Positions 25,978-35,865 of a stretch of 55,299 bases of DNA are shown piece by piece. Each line of letters starts with the position of its first letter. Position 1 is the first letter of the stretch. Made by a program: the position numbers and the translations under genes. The notes below the pieces were generated by a model, which was given only the letters and a program-made list of their open reading frames with translations, searched no databases and was not told the DNA's origin. The stretch comes from Paracoccaceae bacterium (GTDB taxonomy: Bacteria; Pseudomonadota; Alphaproteobacteria; Rhodobacterales; Rhodobacteraceae), in assembly GCA_020425125.1 (NCBI GenBank), contig JAGQRV010000024.1:1-55299 (forward strand). The letters run 5' to 3'.

Positions 25978-27552
25978 CTACTCCGCAACGATACCGGCAG
26001 GGATCAGTTCAGCCTCGGGCGCGACGTCCGGCTCCGGGCCCTTGCGTATGGACCGCAGCATCAGCCCCATCTCGACGATGAAGAGGACGGTGTAGATGGT
26101 CGCGAACCCGATGATGGTCGCCAGAACCGTACCGGCGCCAAGGTCCGAGACAGCCGCGGCCGTGGGCAGGACGCCCTCGATGATCCACGGCTGGCGTCCG
26201 AATTCAGCCACGAACCAGCCAAGCTCGGCCGCGATCCACGGCAGCGGAATCGCCAGCACCGCCAGCCGCAGGAGCCAGGGATGCCGGTCGAGCCGCCGTC
26301 GCGACGCCAGGACGAAGAACGTGGCCATCATAAGGATGAACAGGAACCCGAGACCGACCATCAACCGGAACGCCCAGAAGATCGGCGCGACGCCCGGCAC
26401 GGTGTCCCAGGCCGCCTGGGAAATCTGTGCCTCGCTCGCCTGCCTCGGATCGTCGACATAGCGCTTCAGAAGCAGCGCATAGCCGAGCGATCCACCGTTG
26501 TCCTCGAAGTCCTGACGTACCTCCGGGGGCACCTTGCCGGGGCCGCCGTCGGCGCGGATCTGCTGAAGCGCGTCGTAGGCTTTCACGCCCTCATGAATGC
26601 GTGTCTTGGCCAGTTCAACGAGTTCGTCGATGCCCGGTATCTGCTCGGTCAGCGACCGCGTGCCGATCAGTCCCATCACCCAGGGGATCCGCACGGCATA
26701 ATGGGTCTCGCGCGCTTCCTGATCGGGAAAGCCGAAGGCGGTGAAGGCGGCCGGTGCGGGCTCGGTCTCCCACATCGCCTCGATCGAGGCGAGCTTCATC
26801 TTCTGGTGTTCGCTCGCCAGATAGCCGCTTTCGTCCCCGAGCACGACCACCGAGAGCGCGCTTGCCAGACCAAACGACGCCGCCACGGTCATCGACCGCT
26901 TGGCGATCTCCAGATGCCGGCCCTTCAGCACGTACCAGGCCGAGACGCCCAGCACGAAGACCGATGCGGTGACATAGCCCGCCGACACGGTGTGCACGAA
27001 CTTGGCCTGCGCCACCGTGTTCAGCACGACCTGCGCGAAGTCGGTGACCTCCATCCGCATGGTTTCGGGGTTGAAAGCGGCACCGACCGGGTTCTGCATC
27101 CAGCCATTGGCTATCAGGATCCAGAGCGCCGAGAGGTTCGACCCGAGCGCCACCGCCCAGGTCGCAGCCAGATGGCCAACACGGGACATCCGGTCCCAGC
27201 CGAAGAAGAAGAGGCCGACGAAGGTGGCCTCCAGGAAGAAGGCCATCAGGCCTTCGATCGCCAGGGGCGCACCGAAGACATCGCCGACATAATGGCTGTA
27301 ATAGCTCCAGTTCATGCCGAACTGGAACTCCATGACGATGCCGGTGGCGACGCCGACGACGAAGTTGATGCCGAACAGCGTGCCCCAGAACTTCGTCATC
27401 TGCCGCCAGACGGTCCGGCCGGTCATCACATAGACCGTCTCCATGATCGCCAGCAGCACCGACAGCCCCAGCGTCAGCGGCACGAAAAGGAAATGATAGA
27501 GCGCCGTCATCGCAAATTGCAGGCGGGACAGCTCGACGATACCGAATTCCAT
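25978..27552 (-). CDS. cydA: Cytochrome bd ubiquinol oxidase subunit I
   Basis: A 524-residue haem-bearing subunit. [21 protein letters not shown] at the N-terminus contains the haem b595 histidine (in ALYHFLF). [12 protein letters not shown] near residue 255 carries the lysine and glutamate that bind quinol. An extended periplasmic Q-loop follows (the [20 protein letters not shown] region), so it is the long 'L' type as in E. coli bd-I. The C-terminal half has the [12 protein letters not shown] motif. The start at 27552 ([11 protein letters not shown]) is used; a longer frame upstream overlaps cydC. It follows cydC by 50 bp. Cytochrome bd resists sulfide and nitric oxide, which fits the upstream regulator. 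Confidence 0.95.
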   Translation of the reverse strand: MEFGIVELSRLQFAMTALYHFLFVPLTLGLSVLLAIMETVYVMTGRTVWRQMTKFWGTLFGINFVVGVATGIVMEFQFGMNWSYYSHYVGDVFGAPLAIEGLMAFFLEATFVGLFFFGWDRMSRVGHLAATWAVALGSNLSALWILIANGWMQNPVGAAFNPETMRMEVTDFAQVVLNTVAQAKFVHTVSAGYVTASVFVLGVSAWYVLKGRHLEIAKRSMTVAASFGLASALSVVVLGDESGYLASEHQKMKLASIEAMWETEPAPAAFTAFGFPDQEARETHYAVRIPWVMGLIGTRSLTEQIPGIDELVELAKTRIHEGVKAYDALQQIRADGGPGKVPPEVRQDFEDNGGSLGYALLLKRYVDDPRQASEAQISQAAWDTVPGVAPIFWAFRLMVGLGFLFILMMATFFVLASRRRLDRHPWLLRLAVLAIPLPWIAAELGWFVAEFGRQPWIIEGVLPTAAAVSDLGAGTVLATIIGFATIYTVLFIVEMGLMLRSIRKGPEPDVAPEAELIPAGIVAE

Positions 27553-27602
27553 GTGGTCTGCCGGGAGCTCCGGCCCTCCTTTGCTCAGGTTTCGCCGGAG
27601 TG

Positions 27603-29282
27603 TCAGTCCGGCCGGAGTGTGGCGAGAGTGGCGTCGAAGCCCGGATCGCCCCGTGAATGAATGGCCGTGATGCACCCTTGCGACAGAACGGCCAGACGGT
27701 CGGCCCGCTCGGCCTCGCGCCGCAGATGTGTGGCGGTCAGAATCGACCGTCCGGTTCCCCGCTCCCAGAGGCGGGCGAGGACGTCGCGGGCCGTGGCGCC
27801 GTCGAGCCCTTCGGTTGGCTCGTCTAGAAGCCAGAGGCCGCTGTCGCGCAGGAAGAGCCGCGCCAGCGCCAGACGCCGCGCCTGGCCGCCGGAAAGACCG
27901 AACCCGCCATCACCGAGCCGGGTCTCGAGCCCGCGTGGCAGCCCCCGGATGAGATCGTCAAGACCGGCCGCCGACAGCGCATCCAGAAGGCGCGCGTCAT
28001 CGGCGGCCGGGTCGGCGAGGCGGAGATTGTCGCGCAGGCTGTCGCGGAAAAGTTCGGTGCGCTGGGTCATCAGCGTGGCGGGAATGGCGGCGACACTCCC
28101 GGATCCGGGCGAAACCTCTTCAGCAACCAGGGACAGCAGCGTCGATTTCCCGGCGCCGGAGGGACCGACCAGCGCAACACGCTCTCCCACCGCGAGAGAG
28201 AGGGTCACGTCGCGAAGTGCAGGCGCATGCGCGTCCGGATGGCGCACGGTTGTGGCCACGATGTCCACCGCAAGGCCGGACGTCGGAGCCCGACGCGGCT
28301 CCCGAGAAACGGCCGGCGCGAGTCGCGGCGCAAGCCGGCGCGCCGCAAGCAGCGACCGGCCGAGCTCGCTTGCCGCGCGCCCGAGCGTCGCAAAAGGCTC
28401 GACAGCGAACAGCGCCAGCATCAGCGCAAGTGCAGACTCCGGCACGCCGATGGTCCCGTCCCGGACCAAAGCAGCGACGGCCAGAAGCGTCCCGGCAACA
28501 AGCGCCGCGCCGAGAATGCCAAGGCCCGCCCCCATCCCGGTCTCGATCCGGTCCAGCCGGCGATCAGACGCGGCGATCCGCGCGTCGATCCGGGCCAGCC
28601 CTTCCTGCCGTGTTCCCACTTGGCCGGCCATGACAAGTTCGCGCTGGCCGGTGACCAGGTCGATCGTCCCCGCCCTCAGCCGCTCGAGCCCGTGTGTCCG
28701 GGCCATCGCGGCCCGGCGTGCCGACCGGGACGCGGCAACCGGAAGAGCCAGGCCCAGTCCCAGAAGCGCGCCCCCGGCCGCAAGCCCGAGCATCGGATCG
28801 AGAATGCCCAGTGCAATAGCGGCAGTGCCGCCCGTGGTCAGCGCGGTCAGGCCGGGCACCAGAACCCGAAGGTAGAGTCCGTCGAGAGCGTCGGTGTCGA
28901 GAGTGAGGCGGAACAGCAGCCGTGCCGGTCGCAGGCGAAGCCGCCCTGCCGCGTCCGGCACGGCCCAGCCGCGGAACAGCCGCTCGCGCAGTTCCGCCAG
29001 GATGCGCAGGGTCGCGTCGTGGCTGACCAGCCGTTCGCCGTAGCGTCCGGCCGTGCGCGCCAGCGCGAGGAACCGGATAGCTGCGGCCGGCGCGAAGACA
29101 TCGAAGGCAAGCCCCGTGGCCACGGACGCGCCGGCCAGTGCCGTCGCGGTGATGAACCAGCCCGAAAGCCCCAATAGGGCCAGTCCGGCAAGCGCGGTCG
29201 CCGCCGCAAGTCCGATCCCCGCGGCCAACCGGACGCGGTCGGCAAGAAACAGGCGAAGGATCGGCCGGAGATCGCGGAGCAT
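27603..29282 (-). CDS. cydC: Thiol reductant ABC exporter subunit CydC
   Basis: A 559-residue ABC half-transporter: an N-terminal six-helix membrane domain (residues 1-310) and a C-terminal ATPase. Walker A is [14 protein letters not shown], the signature is FGLSGGQARRLALARL and Walker B is LWLLDEPTEGLD. With CydD it exports glutathione/cysteine or handles haem for cytochrome bd assembly, and its place between cydD and cydA supports the name. The ATG overlaps the cydD stop (TGATG), so the two subunits are translationally coupled. Confidence 0.95.
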   Translation of the reverse strand: MLRDLRPILRLFLADRVRLAAGIGLAAATALAGLALLGLSGWFITATALAGASVATGLAFDVFAPAAAIRFLALARTAGRYGERLVSHDATLRILAELRERLFRGWAVPDAAGRLRLRPARLLFRLTLDTDALDGLYLRVLVPGLTALTTGGTAAIALGILDPMLGLAAGGALLGLGLALPVAASRSARRAAMARTHGLERLRAGTIDLVTGQRELVMAGQVGTRQEGLARIDARIAASDRRLDRIETGMGAGLGILGAALVAGTLLAVAALVRDGTIGVPESALALMLALFAVEPFATLGRAASELGRSLLAARRLAPRLAPAVSREPRRAPTSGLAVDIVATTVRHPDAHAPALRDVTLSLAVGERVALVGPSGAGKSTLLSLVAEEVSPGSGSVAAIPATLMTQRTELFRDSLRDNLRLADPAADDARLLDALSAAGLDDLIRGLPRGLETRLGDGGFGLSGGQARRLALARLFLRDSGLWLLDEPTEGLDGATARDVLARLWERGTGRSILTATHLRREAERADRLAVLSQGCITAIHSRGDPGFDATLATLRPD

Positions 29283-30976
29283 CAGGCAGCCTCCCGGACC
29301 GGGTTGGGCCCAAGCTCGATCGCGCGATCCATGTGCTTGACGAGGCGCGGATCGTGAGTTGCAACGATCAGGGTCCGGCCTTTGGCGAACGCAACGAGCG
29401 CGCGGGCAACGTCGTCAGCCGTCTCGGCGTCGAGATGAGCGGTCGGTTCGTCCGCGAGGATCAGCCTGGTTCCGGGGCTCGCCGCAAGGCGGGCCAGTGC
29501 AAGGCGCAGCACTTCGCCGCCCGACAGGCCAAATCCGGCCTCGCCCACAGGACCCGCGCCGCGCGCCCGAACAACGTTGCCGAGCCCCGCAGCAGCCAGC
29601 GCCGCGTCCACACCCGGCCCATCGATGGACCGGCCAAGCCGCACGTTGTCGGCAAGCGTTCCGGGAAAGACATGTGGATGCTGGCCGATCCAGGCCGTTT
29701 CCGCGCGAAGCTCCACTGCGCTGGCACCGTCGAGCACCCTCCCGCCGATCCGGATCTGCCCCGCCGAAGGATGCGCCAGACCGGCCAGGAGGGCGAGCAG
29801 CGTGGATTTCCCCGCGCCGCTCGGCGCCACCAGCGCAACATGCTCGCCCGCTTCGACGGTCAGGTCGAGCCCGCCAAAGACCGGCGCGGTCGCCTCACCG
29901 TAACGAAAGCCGAGGCCGTCGACTTCTACGCGCGACGGCGCCGCTTTCCGGCCAGTCGCCGCGGGCGCGGCCGAGACACCGCTCGCACCCGGCAATTCCA
30001 TTCCCGGCCTGGAAAGATCCGCCAGCGCGGACAATGCGGCTTCTCCCGCCGCCCGGTCATGCCAGGCCGCTGCCAGATCCCTCAGCGGTGCAAAGAAGGC
30101 GGGGGAGAGCAGCAGGACAAACAGCCCCTGCGCCAGATCGAGGGGGGCACCCCAGACCCCGAAATGCAGAACGCCCAGCAGGTGAAATCCGACCCAGACC
30201 GCCACCATTGCCACGCCGAGAGCCGAGAACAATTCCAGCACGGCCGACGACAGGGTGGCTATCCGCAGCACCGCCATGGTCCGCCGCCGCAATCCATCGG
30301 CCTGGGCGCGCAGACGGAGCGCCGTTGCGTCGACAGCGCCGAAGGACCGGATTGTCGCAAGCCCGCGCAACCGGTCGAGAAGCATCGCATTCATTCCGCC
30401 CATCTCCGCGAGCTGGGCTTCGCTCGCCGCCTGTGCGCGCCAGCCGATCAGGGCCATGAAAACCGGGATCAGTGGCGCGGCCAGAAGAAGCACCAGCGCG
30501 GCGGCCCATGACTGGCTGAGGACCGCGAGCCAGATCAGCGGCGGAACCAAGCGTGCGCTCAGCCGGGCGGGCCGGTAGCGGGCCAGATAGGGCACCACGG
30601 CCTCGGCCTGCTCGGCGATCACACTGGCGGCCCGGCCGGCCGCCGGACGCGAGCGGTCGATCGGCGAACGCGCCGCGAGCGCGGCAATTGCGGTCGCCCG
30701 CTCCTTGCTCAGAACATCACGCGCCGTGGCAAAGGCTCGCCGCTTTCCATGCGCTTCCAGCACCGCGCGCAAAACCCCGAGCGCCAGAATACCTGCGGCC
30801 AGGCCCAGAACCGATCCGGGACCACCGCCCGACGCGAGCCGACCAAGCGCAAGGGCGAGAGCCGCGGCCTGCGGAATCCAGAGGATGGCGGCAGCAACCT
30901 GAAGACCGGCGATCGGCAGCGCCGACCGGCGCCGCCGCTGGGGATTTGAACTGCAATCTGGTGTCGGTCGGTGCAT
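29282..30976 (-). CDS. cydD: Thiol reductant ABC exporter subunit CydD
   Basis: A 564-residue ABC half-transporter. The membrane domain covers residues 1-330. In the ATPase, Walker A is [14 protein letters not shown], the signature is [16 protein letters not shown] and Walker B is [12 protein letters not shown]. It forms the CydDC heterodimer required to assemble cytochrome bd. The start at 30976 ([10 protein letters not shown]) is chosen over an open-frame ATG at 31045, because the extra 23 codons would run through the operator-like repeat at 31036-31055. It is the first gene of the cydDCABX set. Confidence 0.9.
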   Translation of the reverse strand: MHRPTPDCSSNPQRRRRSALPIAGLQVAAAILWIPQAAALALALGRLASGGGPGSVLGLAAGILALGVLRAVLEAHGKRRAFATARDVLSKERATAIAALAARSPIDRSRPAAGRAASVIAEQAEAVVPYLARYRPARLSARLVPPLIWLAVLSQSWAAALVLLLAAPLIPVFMALIGWRAQAASEAQLAEMGGMNAMLLDRLRGLATIRSFGAVDATALRLRAQADGLRRRTMAVLRIATLSSAVLELFSALGVAMVAVWVGFHLLGVLHFGVWGAPLDLAQGLFVLLLSPAFFAPLRDLAAAWHDRAAGEAALSALADLSRPGMELPGASGVSAAPAATGRKAAPSRVEVDGLGFRYGEATAPVFGGLDLTVEAGEHVALVAPSGAGKSTLLALLAGLAHPSAGQIRIGGRVLDGASAVELRAETAWIGQHPHVFPGTLADNVRLGRSIDGPGVDAALAAAGLGNVVRARGAGPVGEAGFGLSGGEVLRLALARLAASPGTRLILADEPTAHLDAETADDVARALVAFAKGRTLIVATHDPRLVKHMDRAIELGPNPVREAA

Positions 30977-31035
30977 GGCATGACATCCAGTCGGCCGTTG
31001 GGACGGTTCCCGAGAGTCTATGCCTGAATAAACGT

Positions 31036-31055
31036 ATATTCGCAACTTGGAATAT
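31036..31055. promoter_or_regulatory. ATATTC-N8-GAATAT operator-like repeat before cydD
   Basis: A perfect 6-bp inverted repeat with an 8-bp spacer, between the ArsR-type gene and cydD, 60 bases before the cydD start. It contains ATTC-N8-GAAT, the half-site arrangement I know from persulfide-responsive SqrR/BigR regulators. It is AT-rich in a GC-rich setting, as promoters often are. An imperfect copy lies at 35935-35954. Confidence 0.6.
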
Positions 31056-31103
31056 TATGGGAGCCAGTCGCTTTTCGAAGGTCAGCCTTGCGCTCTGCGC
31101 AGG

Positions 31104-31430
31104 TCAGGTCGCCTCGTCCTTCGCTGCCGGCACGCCGCAGAATGCGGTGTAAAGCGCGCTTACGACTTCGCGGGCGGGCTCGCTGGCAATCCGGTACCAG
31201 ATCGTCTGACCGTCGCGGCGACCTGCAACCAACCGGTCGCGGCGCAGCAGCGCCAGGTGCTGGGACACGGTGGAATCGCGGATCTCCAGGAACGCGGCGA
31301 GCTGGCCGACCGATTTCTCGCCACCGATCAGCTGGCAGAGAATCAGCAGCCGGTGCCGGTTCGCCATCGCCTTCAGCAGATCGCTGGCTTCGTCGGCAGC
31401 AGAGGACATCGCGTTCGCATCTATCTTCAT
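31104..31430 (-). CDS. ArsR-family repressor with SqrR/BigR-like cysteine pair
   Basis: A 108-residue winged-helix protein. The recognition helix is in IRDSTVSQHLALLRRDRLV near residues 50-68, followed by the wing RRDGQTIWYRI. It has exactly two cysteines, Cys32 (LLILCQL) and Cys98 (YTAFCGV), 66 residues apart. SqrR (Cys41/Cys107) and BigR (Cys42/Cys108) have the same spacing and contexts and sense persulfides by forming a polysulfide bridge. The metal-site CxC of classical ArsR is absent. A persulfide-responsive repressor is therefore the best call. It lies between the RND pump and cydD, both of which have matching operator-like repeats nearby. Confidence 0.8.
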   Translation of the reverse strand: MKIDANAMSSAADEASDLLKAMANRHRLLILCQLIGGEKSVGQLAAFLEIRDSTVSQHLALLRRDRLVAGRRDGQTIWYRIASEPAREVVSALYTAFCGVPAAKDEAT

Positions 31431-31456
31431 GGCATCGAAAATACGAGGAGCCGCAT

Positions 31457-31468
31457 GTTGACGTCAAC
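31457..31468. promoter_or_regulatory. GTTGACGTCAAC palindrome upstream of the ArsR-type gene
   Basis: A perfect 12-bp palindrome 27 bases before the regulator's start codon. It differs from the ATATTC-N8-GAATAT repeats. It may be a site for another regulator; its position suits a promoter region. Confidence 0.3.
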
Positions 31469-31479
31469 GGCAGGCCGAC

Positions 31480-31504
31480 GTTCCTCCGATCGACTCGAAG
31501 GAAC
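31480..31504 (-). terminator. Hairpin after the RND pump gene
   Basis: On the minus strand GTTCCTTCGA pairs with TCGGAGGAAC (one G-T wobble) around a 5-base loop. It begins 20 bases after the pump stop codon and precedes the regulator gene. It may partly separate the efflux genes from the regulator-cyd genes. Confidence 0.4.
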
Positions 31505-31523
31505 CGGCCCGCCGTTGCGCGAT

Positions 31524-34500
31524 TTACGTTCGGAACACACGGTAGATCGCCGGGATCACCAGAACCGTGAGCAGGGTGGACGACGCTAGCCCGAACAGGA
31601 GCGAGATCGCCAGCCCCTGGAAGATCGGATCCGTCAGGATCACAGCCGCACCGATCATGGCCGCAAGCGCCGTCAGCAGGATCGGCTTGAACCGGATCGA
31701 CCCGGCTTCGATCAGGACCTGGGTCAGCGGCTCGCCCGGCTTTCCGCCGTGGCGGATGAAATCGACCAGCAGGATCGAGTTTCGCACGATGATCCCGGCA
31801 AGCGCGATGAACCCGATCATCGATGTCGCAGTGAACGGCGCATGGAACAGCCAGTGCCCGCCAAGAATGCCGATGAAGGTCAGCGGAATCGGCGTCAGGA
31901 TCACCAGCGGGACCTTGAACGACCCGAACTGCCCGACGACGAGGATGTAGATCCCCAACAGTGCCACCGCGAAGGCTGCCCCCATGTCGCGGAAGGTCAC
32001 CCAGGTCACTTCCCACTCGCCGTCCCAAAGAAGGGTCGGATGGGTTTCATCCTCGGGCTGGCCATGGAGCTTGATGACGGGCTTCGGCAGGCCGGTCCAG
32101 TCCTGTTCGTCGAGTGCCTGCTGGACCGCGAGCATGCCGTAAAGCGGCGCTTCGAAATCCCCCGCCAGTTCGGCCGTGACCATCTCGGCGGCACGTCCGT
32201 TATGACGGAACACCGGATAGGACGCGCGATCCTCCTTGACGCTGACGACATCGCCCAGTTCCACCACGCCGCGGTCGCCCGGCAGCACGTTGGCCGGGAT
32301 CGGCGTCGTCAGGAATCGTTCGTCCAGAACCTTGTCGCCGGCGGCCCGCTCGATCCGGATCGGGATCGGCTGCCGCCCGCCGCCGCGGTGCGAATATCCC
32401 ACCGTCTCACCGCCGCCGAGGATCGCCAGAGTGTCGAACACGTCCGATTCCTGCACCTTGTAGAAATCCGCGTCGTCGGTCGAGATCGTCGCCCGCAGCC
32501 GCCGAGCCGGATCGCCGTAGGAATTGTCCACATCGACAACATAGGGAACCGAGCGGAACGCCGCTTCGACCCGTTCCGCCACGGCCCGCCGCGTTTCCGG
32601 ATCGGGCCCGTATACCTCGGCCAGAAGCGTTGCCAGGACCGGCGGTCCGGGCGGCGGTTCGACAACCTTCAGAGAGGTTCCCGGCGGCACGTCGATCGCC
32701 TTGATCCGCTCGCGGATATCGAGGGCGATGGCGTGGCTCGCCCGGTCACGCTCACCCTTCGGGACGAGGTTGATCGCGACGTCGCCCTGTTCCGGCTGCG
32801 CACGCAGATAGGAATGGCGCACCAGCCCGTTGAAGTTGAACGGAGCCGCGGTGCCGGCATGGGCCTGCGCCGAATGCACCTCGGGCAGCTCCAGGACGCT
32901 CCGCGCCACCGCCTGTGCCACCCGGTCGGTGGCCTCGACCGACGCGCCTTCGGGCAGGTCGATCACCACCTGCAACTCCGACTTGTTGTCGAAGGGCAGC
33001 AGCTTCACGGTGACGTGCTTGGTGTAGAAGAGCGACAGCGAGCCCAGCGTCAGCACGCCGACAGCGGCCAGGAAGATCCAGCTTCGCGCCTTGCTGGCCA
33101 GAAGCGGACGGGCGACCGCCGCATAGGCGCGGCCGAGCGCGCCGCCGCCACCGTGGCCGGTATCATGATGCGCGGCCGGCGCGCGGCCCGCCACCTTCAG
33201 CATCAACCAGGGCGTGACCGTGACCGCGACGAAGAAGGAAAAGATCATCGCCGCCGACGCGTTGGCCGGGATCGGGCTCATGTAGGGACCCATCATCCCC
33301 GACACGAAGAGCATCGGCAGCAGCGCCGCGACCACGGTCAGCGTGGCGACGATGGTCGGATTGCCGACCTCGGCCACCGCCGTGATCGCTTCCGCGCGCC
33401 TGTCCTTCCCACCCATGCCCCAGTGGCGAGCGATGTTCTCGATCACCACGATGGCGTCGTCGACCAGAATCCCGATCGAGAAGATCAGCGCAAAGAGCGA
33501 CACACGGTTCAGCGTGTAGCCCATCAGCCACGACGCGAAGAGGGTCAGCAAGATCGTCACCGGGATCACCACCGCGACGACAATTCCCTCGCGCCAGCCG
33601 ATCGCCAGGACGACCAGCGCGATGATCGAGACGGTGGCGAGGCCGAGATGGTAGAGCAGTTCGTTCGCCTTCTCGTTCGCGGTCTCGCCGTAGTTCCGGG
33701 TCACTTCGACGGCGATGTCGGCCGGGATCAGCGATCCCTTCAACCCATCGACCTTCTCGAGGATCGCATCGGCGACGGTCACCGCGTTGGCTCCGGCGCG
33801 TTTGGCGACGGCCAGCGTTACCGCCGGTGTGCGGGCCGCATCGGTTCCGGAAAGCGACGAAACCAGAAGCCCGCCGCTTTCTGTCGAAAAGCCCACATCG
33901 GCGACGTCGCGGACATAGACCGGACGGCCGTCGCGCGTGGTCAGAAGCAGGTTACCGATCTCGTCGGGCGTCCGCAGCGTTTCGCCGGCAAGAACTGTGA
34001 TCTGCTCACCGCCGTCCCGAACCAGTCCCGCGGGGAACGACCGGTTCGCGCCCTGGACCTTGCCCGCCAGTTGCTGCAGCGTAACGCCATAGAGCGCGAG
34101 CTTGTCCGGGTCCGGTGCGATCCGCAGCATTTCGTCGGTCTCGCCCACCAGATAGGTCAGACCCACATCTTCGACTTTGGACACTTCCGAGCGCAATTCG
34201 CGCGCAATTCGCGTCAGATCGTTCGCGGTGATCCGGTCGGCGGCCGCGGGAACCGGCGACAGCGTCAGCGACAGGATCGCCACGTCGTCGATGCCCCGTC
34301 CCACGATCAGGGGGTCGGGAATACCCACCGGAATGCGGTCGACATTGGCGCGGACCTTCTCGTGCACGCGCAGGATCGCCGCATCCGACGAGGTGCCGAC
34401 CTCGAACCGGGCCGTGACCATGACCTGGTCGTCGGCGGTCTGGGAATAGACGTGCTCGACCCCGTCGATACCCTTGACGATGGTTTCGAGCGGCTCGGTG

Positions 34501-34715
34501 ATGAGCTTCACCGCATCCTCGGCCCGTAGCCCGTCGGCACGGACGATCACGTCAACCATGGGCACCGAGATCTGCGGCTCTTCCTCGCGCGGCAGCGACA
34601 CCAGGGCGAGAACGCCGAAGACGAAAGCGGCTATCAAGAACAGTGGCGTCAGCGGCGAGCTGATCGTCCCGCGGGTCAGCCTGCCGGCAATACCAAGCCG
34701 GATCTGGTCGGTCAT
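31524..34715 (-). CDS. RND-family efflux pump, inner-membrane permease
   Basis: A 1063-residue AcrB/CusA/NolG-type permease with the typical 12-helix, two-large-loop plan. Conserved pieces are PREEEPQISVPMVDV near residue 45, the helix-4 proton-relay region FSIGILVDDAIVVIENIARH near 410 (with the DD pair), and the symmetrical C-terminal ALAGIIVRNSILLVDFIRHGG near 980. It is closest to the COG0841 multidrug/unknown-substrate group; the CusA methionine pattern for copper/silver was not noticed. It overlaps the adaptor gene by 4 bp. Given the neighbouring regulator, it may export a toxic compound formed under sulfide or oxidative stress. That is inference. Confidence 0.9.
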   Translation of the reverse strand: MTDQIRLGIAGRLTRGTISSPLTPLFLIAAFVFGVLALVSLPREEEPQISVPMVDVIVRADGLRAEDAVKLITEPLETIVKGIDGVEHVYSQTADDQVMVTARFEVGTSSDAAILRVHEKVRANVDRIPVGIPDPLIVGRGIDDVAILSLTLSPVPAAADRITANDLTRIARELRSEVSKVEDVGLTYLVGETDEMLRIAPDPDKLALYGVTLQQLAGKVQGANRSFPAGLVRDGGEQITVLAGETLRTPDEIGNLLLTTRDGRPVYVRDVADVGFSTESGGLLVSSLSGTDAARTPAVTLAVAKRAGANAVTVADAILEKVDGLKGSLIPADIAVEVTRNYGETANEKANELLYHLGLATVSIIALVVLAIGWREGIVVAVVIPVTILLTLFASWLMGYTLNRVSLFALIFSIGILVDDAIVVIENIARHWGMGGKDRRAEAITAVAEVGNPTIVATLTVVAALLPMLFVSGMMGPYMSPIPANASAAMIFSFFVAVTVTPWLMLKVAGRAPAAHHDTGHGGGGALGRAYAAVARPLLASKARSWIFLAAVGVLTLGSLSLFYTKHVTVKLLPFDNKSELQVVIDLPEGASVEATDRVAQAVARSVLELPEVHSAQAHAGTAAPFNFNGLVRHSYLRAQPEQGDVAINLVPKGERDRASHAIALDIRERIKAIDVPPGTSLKVVEPPPGPPVLATLLAEVYGPDPETRRAVAERVEAAFRSVPYVVDVDNSYGDPARRLRATISTDDADFYKVQESDVFDTLAILGGGETVGYSHRGGGRQPIPIRIERAAGDKVLDERFLTTPIPANVLPGDRGVVELGDVVSVKEDRASYPVFRHNGRAAEMVTAELAGDFEAPLYGMLAVQQALDEQDWTGLPKPVIKLHGQPEDETHPTLLWDGEWEVTWVTFRDMGAAFAVALLGIYILVVGQFGSFKVPLVILTPIPLTFIGILGGHWLFHAPFTATSMIGFIALAGIIVRNSILLVDFIRHGGKPGEPLTQVLIEAGSIRFKPILLTALAAMIGAAVILTDPIFQGLAISLLFGLASSTLLTVLVIPAIYRVFRT

Positions 34716-35662
34716 GGCACGACCACCTCGTCACCTGCGGCAAGCCCGGTCAGGACCTCGACCTCATCGCCATTGGCCTCGCCCGCCACGACGGCCCGCG
34801 CAACCTCGGCCCCGTCTTCCATGACGGTCACGAAATCTATACCCGACCGCGTGGCGACCGCCGCCGCCGGAACCATCAGTGCCTCGCGCGTGCCGACCGG
34901 CAGTTCCACCGGAATGCGCGCATTGACGAACGCATCGGGCAGATCCGCGACCTCGACATCGGCAGTGACCCGGCCGCCTTCGATCTCGGGATAAACCTTG
35001 GCCAGGCGGCCTTCGGTGGTCGTTCCCGCTCCACCGACGCGGATCGTCGATCCCTCCTTCAGCACGGCGGCGTGGCGCTCGGGTACGGCAAGGCGCAGGA
35101 AGATGCCGCCGCTGCCGATGGTTGCCACCGGCTCGCCGGCGAGGATAACCGCACCGCGGGTCACCGGGACGGTCAGAACGCGACCGTCATCGGGCGCCAG
35201 CACGTCGCCTTCGGCGCCCTGCTGCTCGACCACCGCGCGCCCGGCCTGAGCCGAGGCGATCTGTCCCTGGATCACGTCGACGGCGGTGCGCAACTGGTCC
35301 ACCTGCTGCGCCGTCGTCACCCCGCGCTGGATCAGCGCCTGACCCCGCTCCAGATCGGTCTGTGCGGTGGCAAGTTGCGCCTGCAGCGCTTCGATCTGTG
35401 CGTCGAAGGCGGCAATCTGAAAACTGAGCTTCTCGTCATGGACGGTGGCCAGGCGCTGACCGGCGGTCACGGCGTCGCCTTCGGTCACCAGAAGATCCTG
35501 GACGATCCCGCCGATCCGGGCCCGCGCCGCCACGTCGGTCCTGGGCGCGACCGTCCCATAGATCGCCTTCCACTCGGTGACCGTCACCGGTTCGAGCGTG
35601 ATCGTTCCGGCAACCGACGGATCTGCCACCACCAGCGCCGCAAGAAGCACGAGCCCGCGCAT
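34712..35662 (-). CDS. RND efflux periplasmic adaptor (membrane fusion protein)
   Basis: A 316-residue adaptor. It has an N-terminal signal sequence (MRGLVLLAALVVADPSVAG), a first beta/lipoyl half ARIGGIVQDLLVTEGDAVTAGQRL, a coiled-coil hairpin (about residues 75-135, DAQIEALQAQLATAQTDL) and a second lipoyl half LAPDDGRVLTVPVTRGAVI. The lack of a lipobox cysteine suggests an uncleaved or soluble anchor. It links the RND permease to an outer-membrane channel; no channel gene is in the window. The start at 35662 follows the DUF2892 stop by two bases, so they are translationally linked. The frame extends upstream to 35959 without homology. Confidence 0.85.
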   Translation of the reverse strand: MRGLVLLAALVVADPSVAGTITLEPVTVTEWKAIYGTVAPRTDVAARARIGGIVQDLLVTEGDAVTAGQRLATVHDEKLSFQIAAFDAQIEALQAQLATAQTDLERGQALIQRGVTTAQQVDQLRTAVDVIQGQIASAQAGRAVVEQQGAEGDVLAPDDGRVLTVPVTRGAVILAGEPVATIGSGGIFLRLAVPERHAAVLKEGSTIRVGGAGTTTEGRLAKVYPEIEGGRVTADVEVADLPDAFVNARIPVELPVGTREALMVPAAAVATRSGIDFVTVMEDGAEVARAVVAGEANGDEVEVLTGLAAGDEVVVP

Positions 35663-35664
35663 GG

Positions 35665-35865
35665 TCAGAACGCCGTGCCGGGCTTCACGCCGAGACGGCG
35701 GAACACCATCGCCGCCGGACAGAATCCGGTAAAGGCGGACTGAAGCATGTTCACGCCAACAAAGACGGTCAGCCAGACGAAATAGGGCGACACCCAGAGG
35801 GTCAGCGCCACCGACAGGAGCACCATGGCCCCGGCGAAGGCAAGAACAGTGCGGTCCAGCGACAT
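35665..35865 (-). CDS. DUF2892 small membrane protein (YgaP-tail-like)
   Basis: A 66-residue protein with two hydrophobic helices (VLAFAGAMVLLSVALTLWV and FVWLTVFVGVNML) and the conserved cysteine motif AFTGFCPAAMVFRRLG. This is the DUF2892 domain, which also forms the membrane tail of the rhodanese YgaP and often accompanies BigR/SqrR-type regulators and sulfur-handling genes. Its function is unknown, though a role near persulfide chemistry is plausible. A GGAGG ribosome-binding site precedes the start. It is the first gene of the RND transcript, and the operator-like repeat at 35935 lies 70 bases upstream. Confidence 0.85.
   Translation of the reverse strand: MSLDRTVLAFAGAMVLLSVALTLWVSPYFVWLTVFVGVNMLQSAFTGFCPAAMVFRRLGVKPGTAF

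Noticed and set aside
31749-34529. Plus-strand open frame of 926 codons
   Set aside because: Antisense to the RND pump; composition rich in Arg, Asp and His as expected for a shadow frame.
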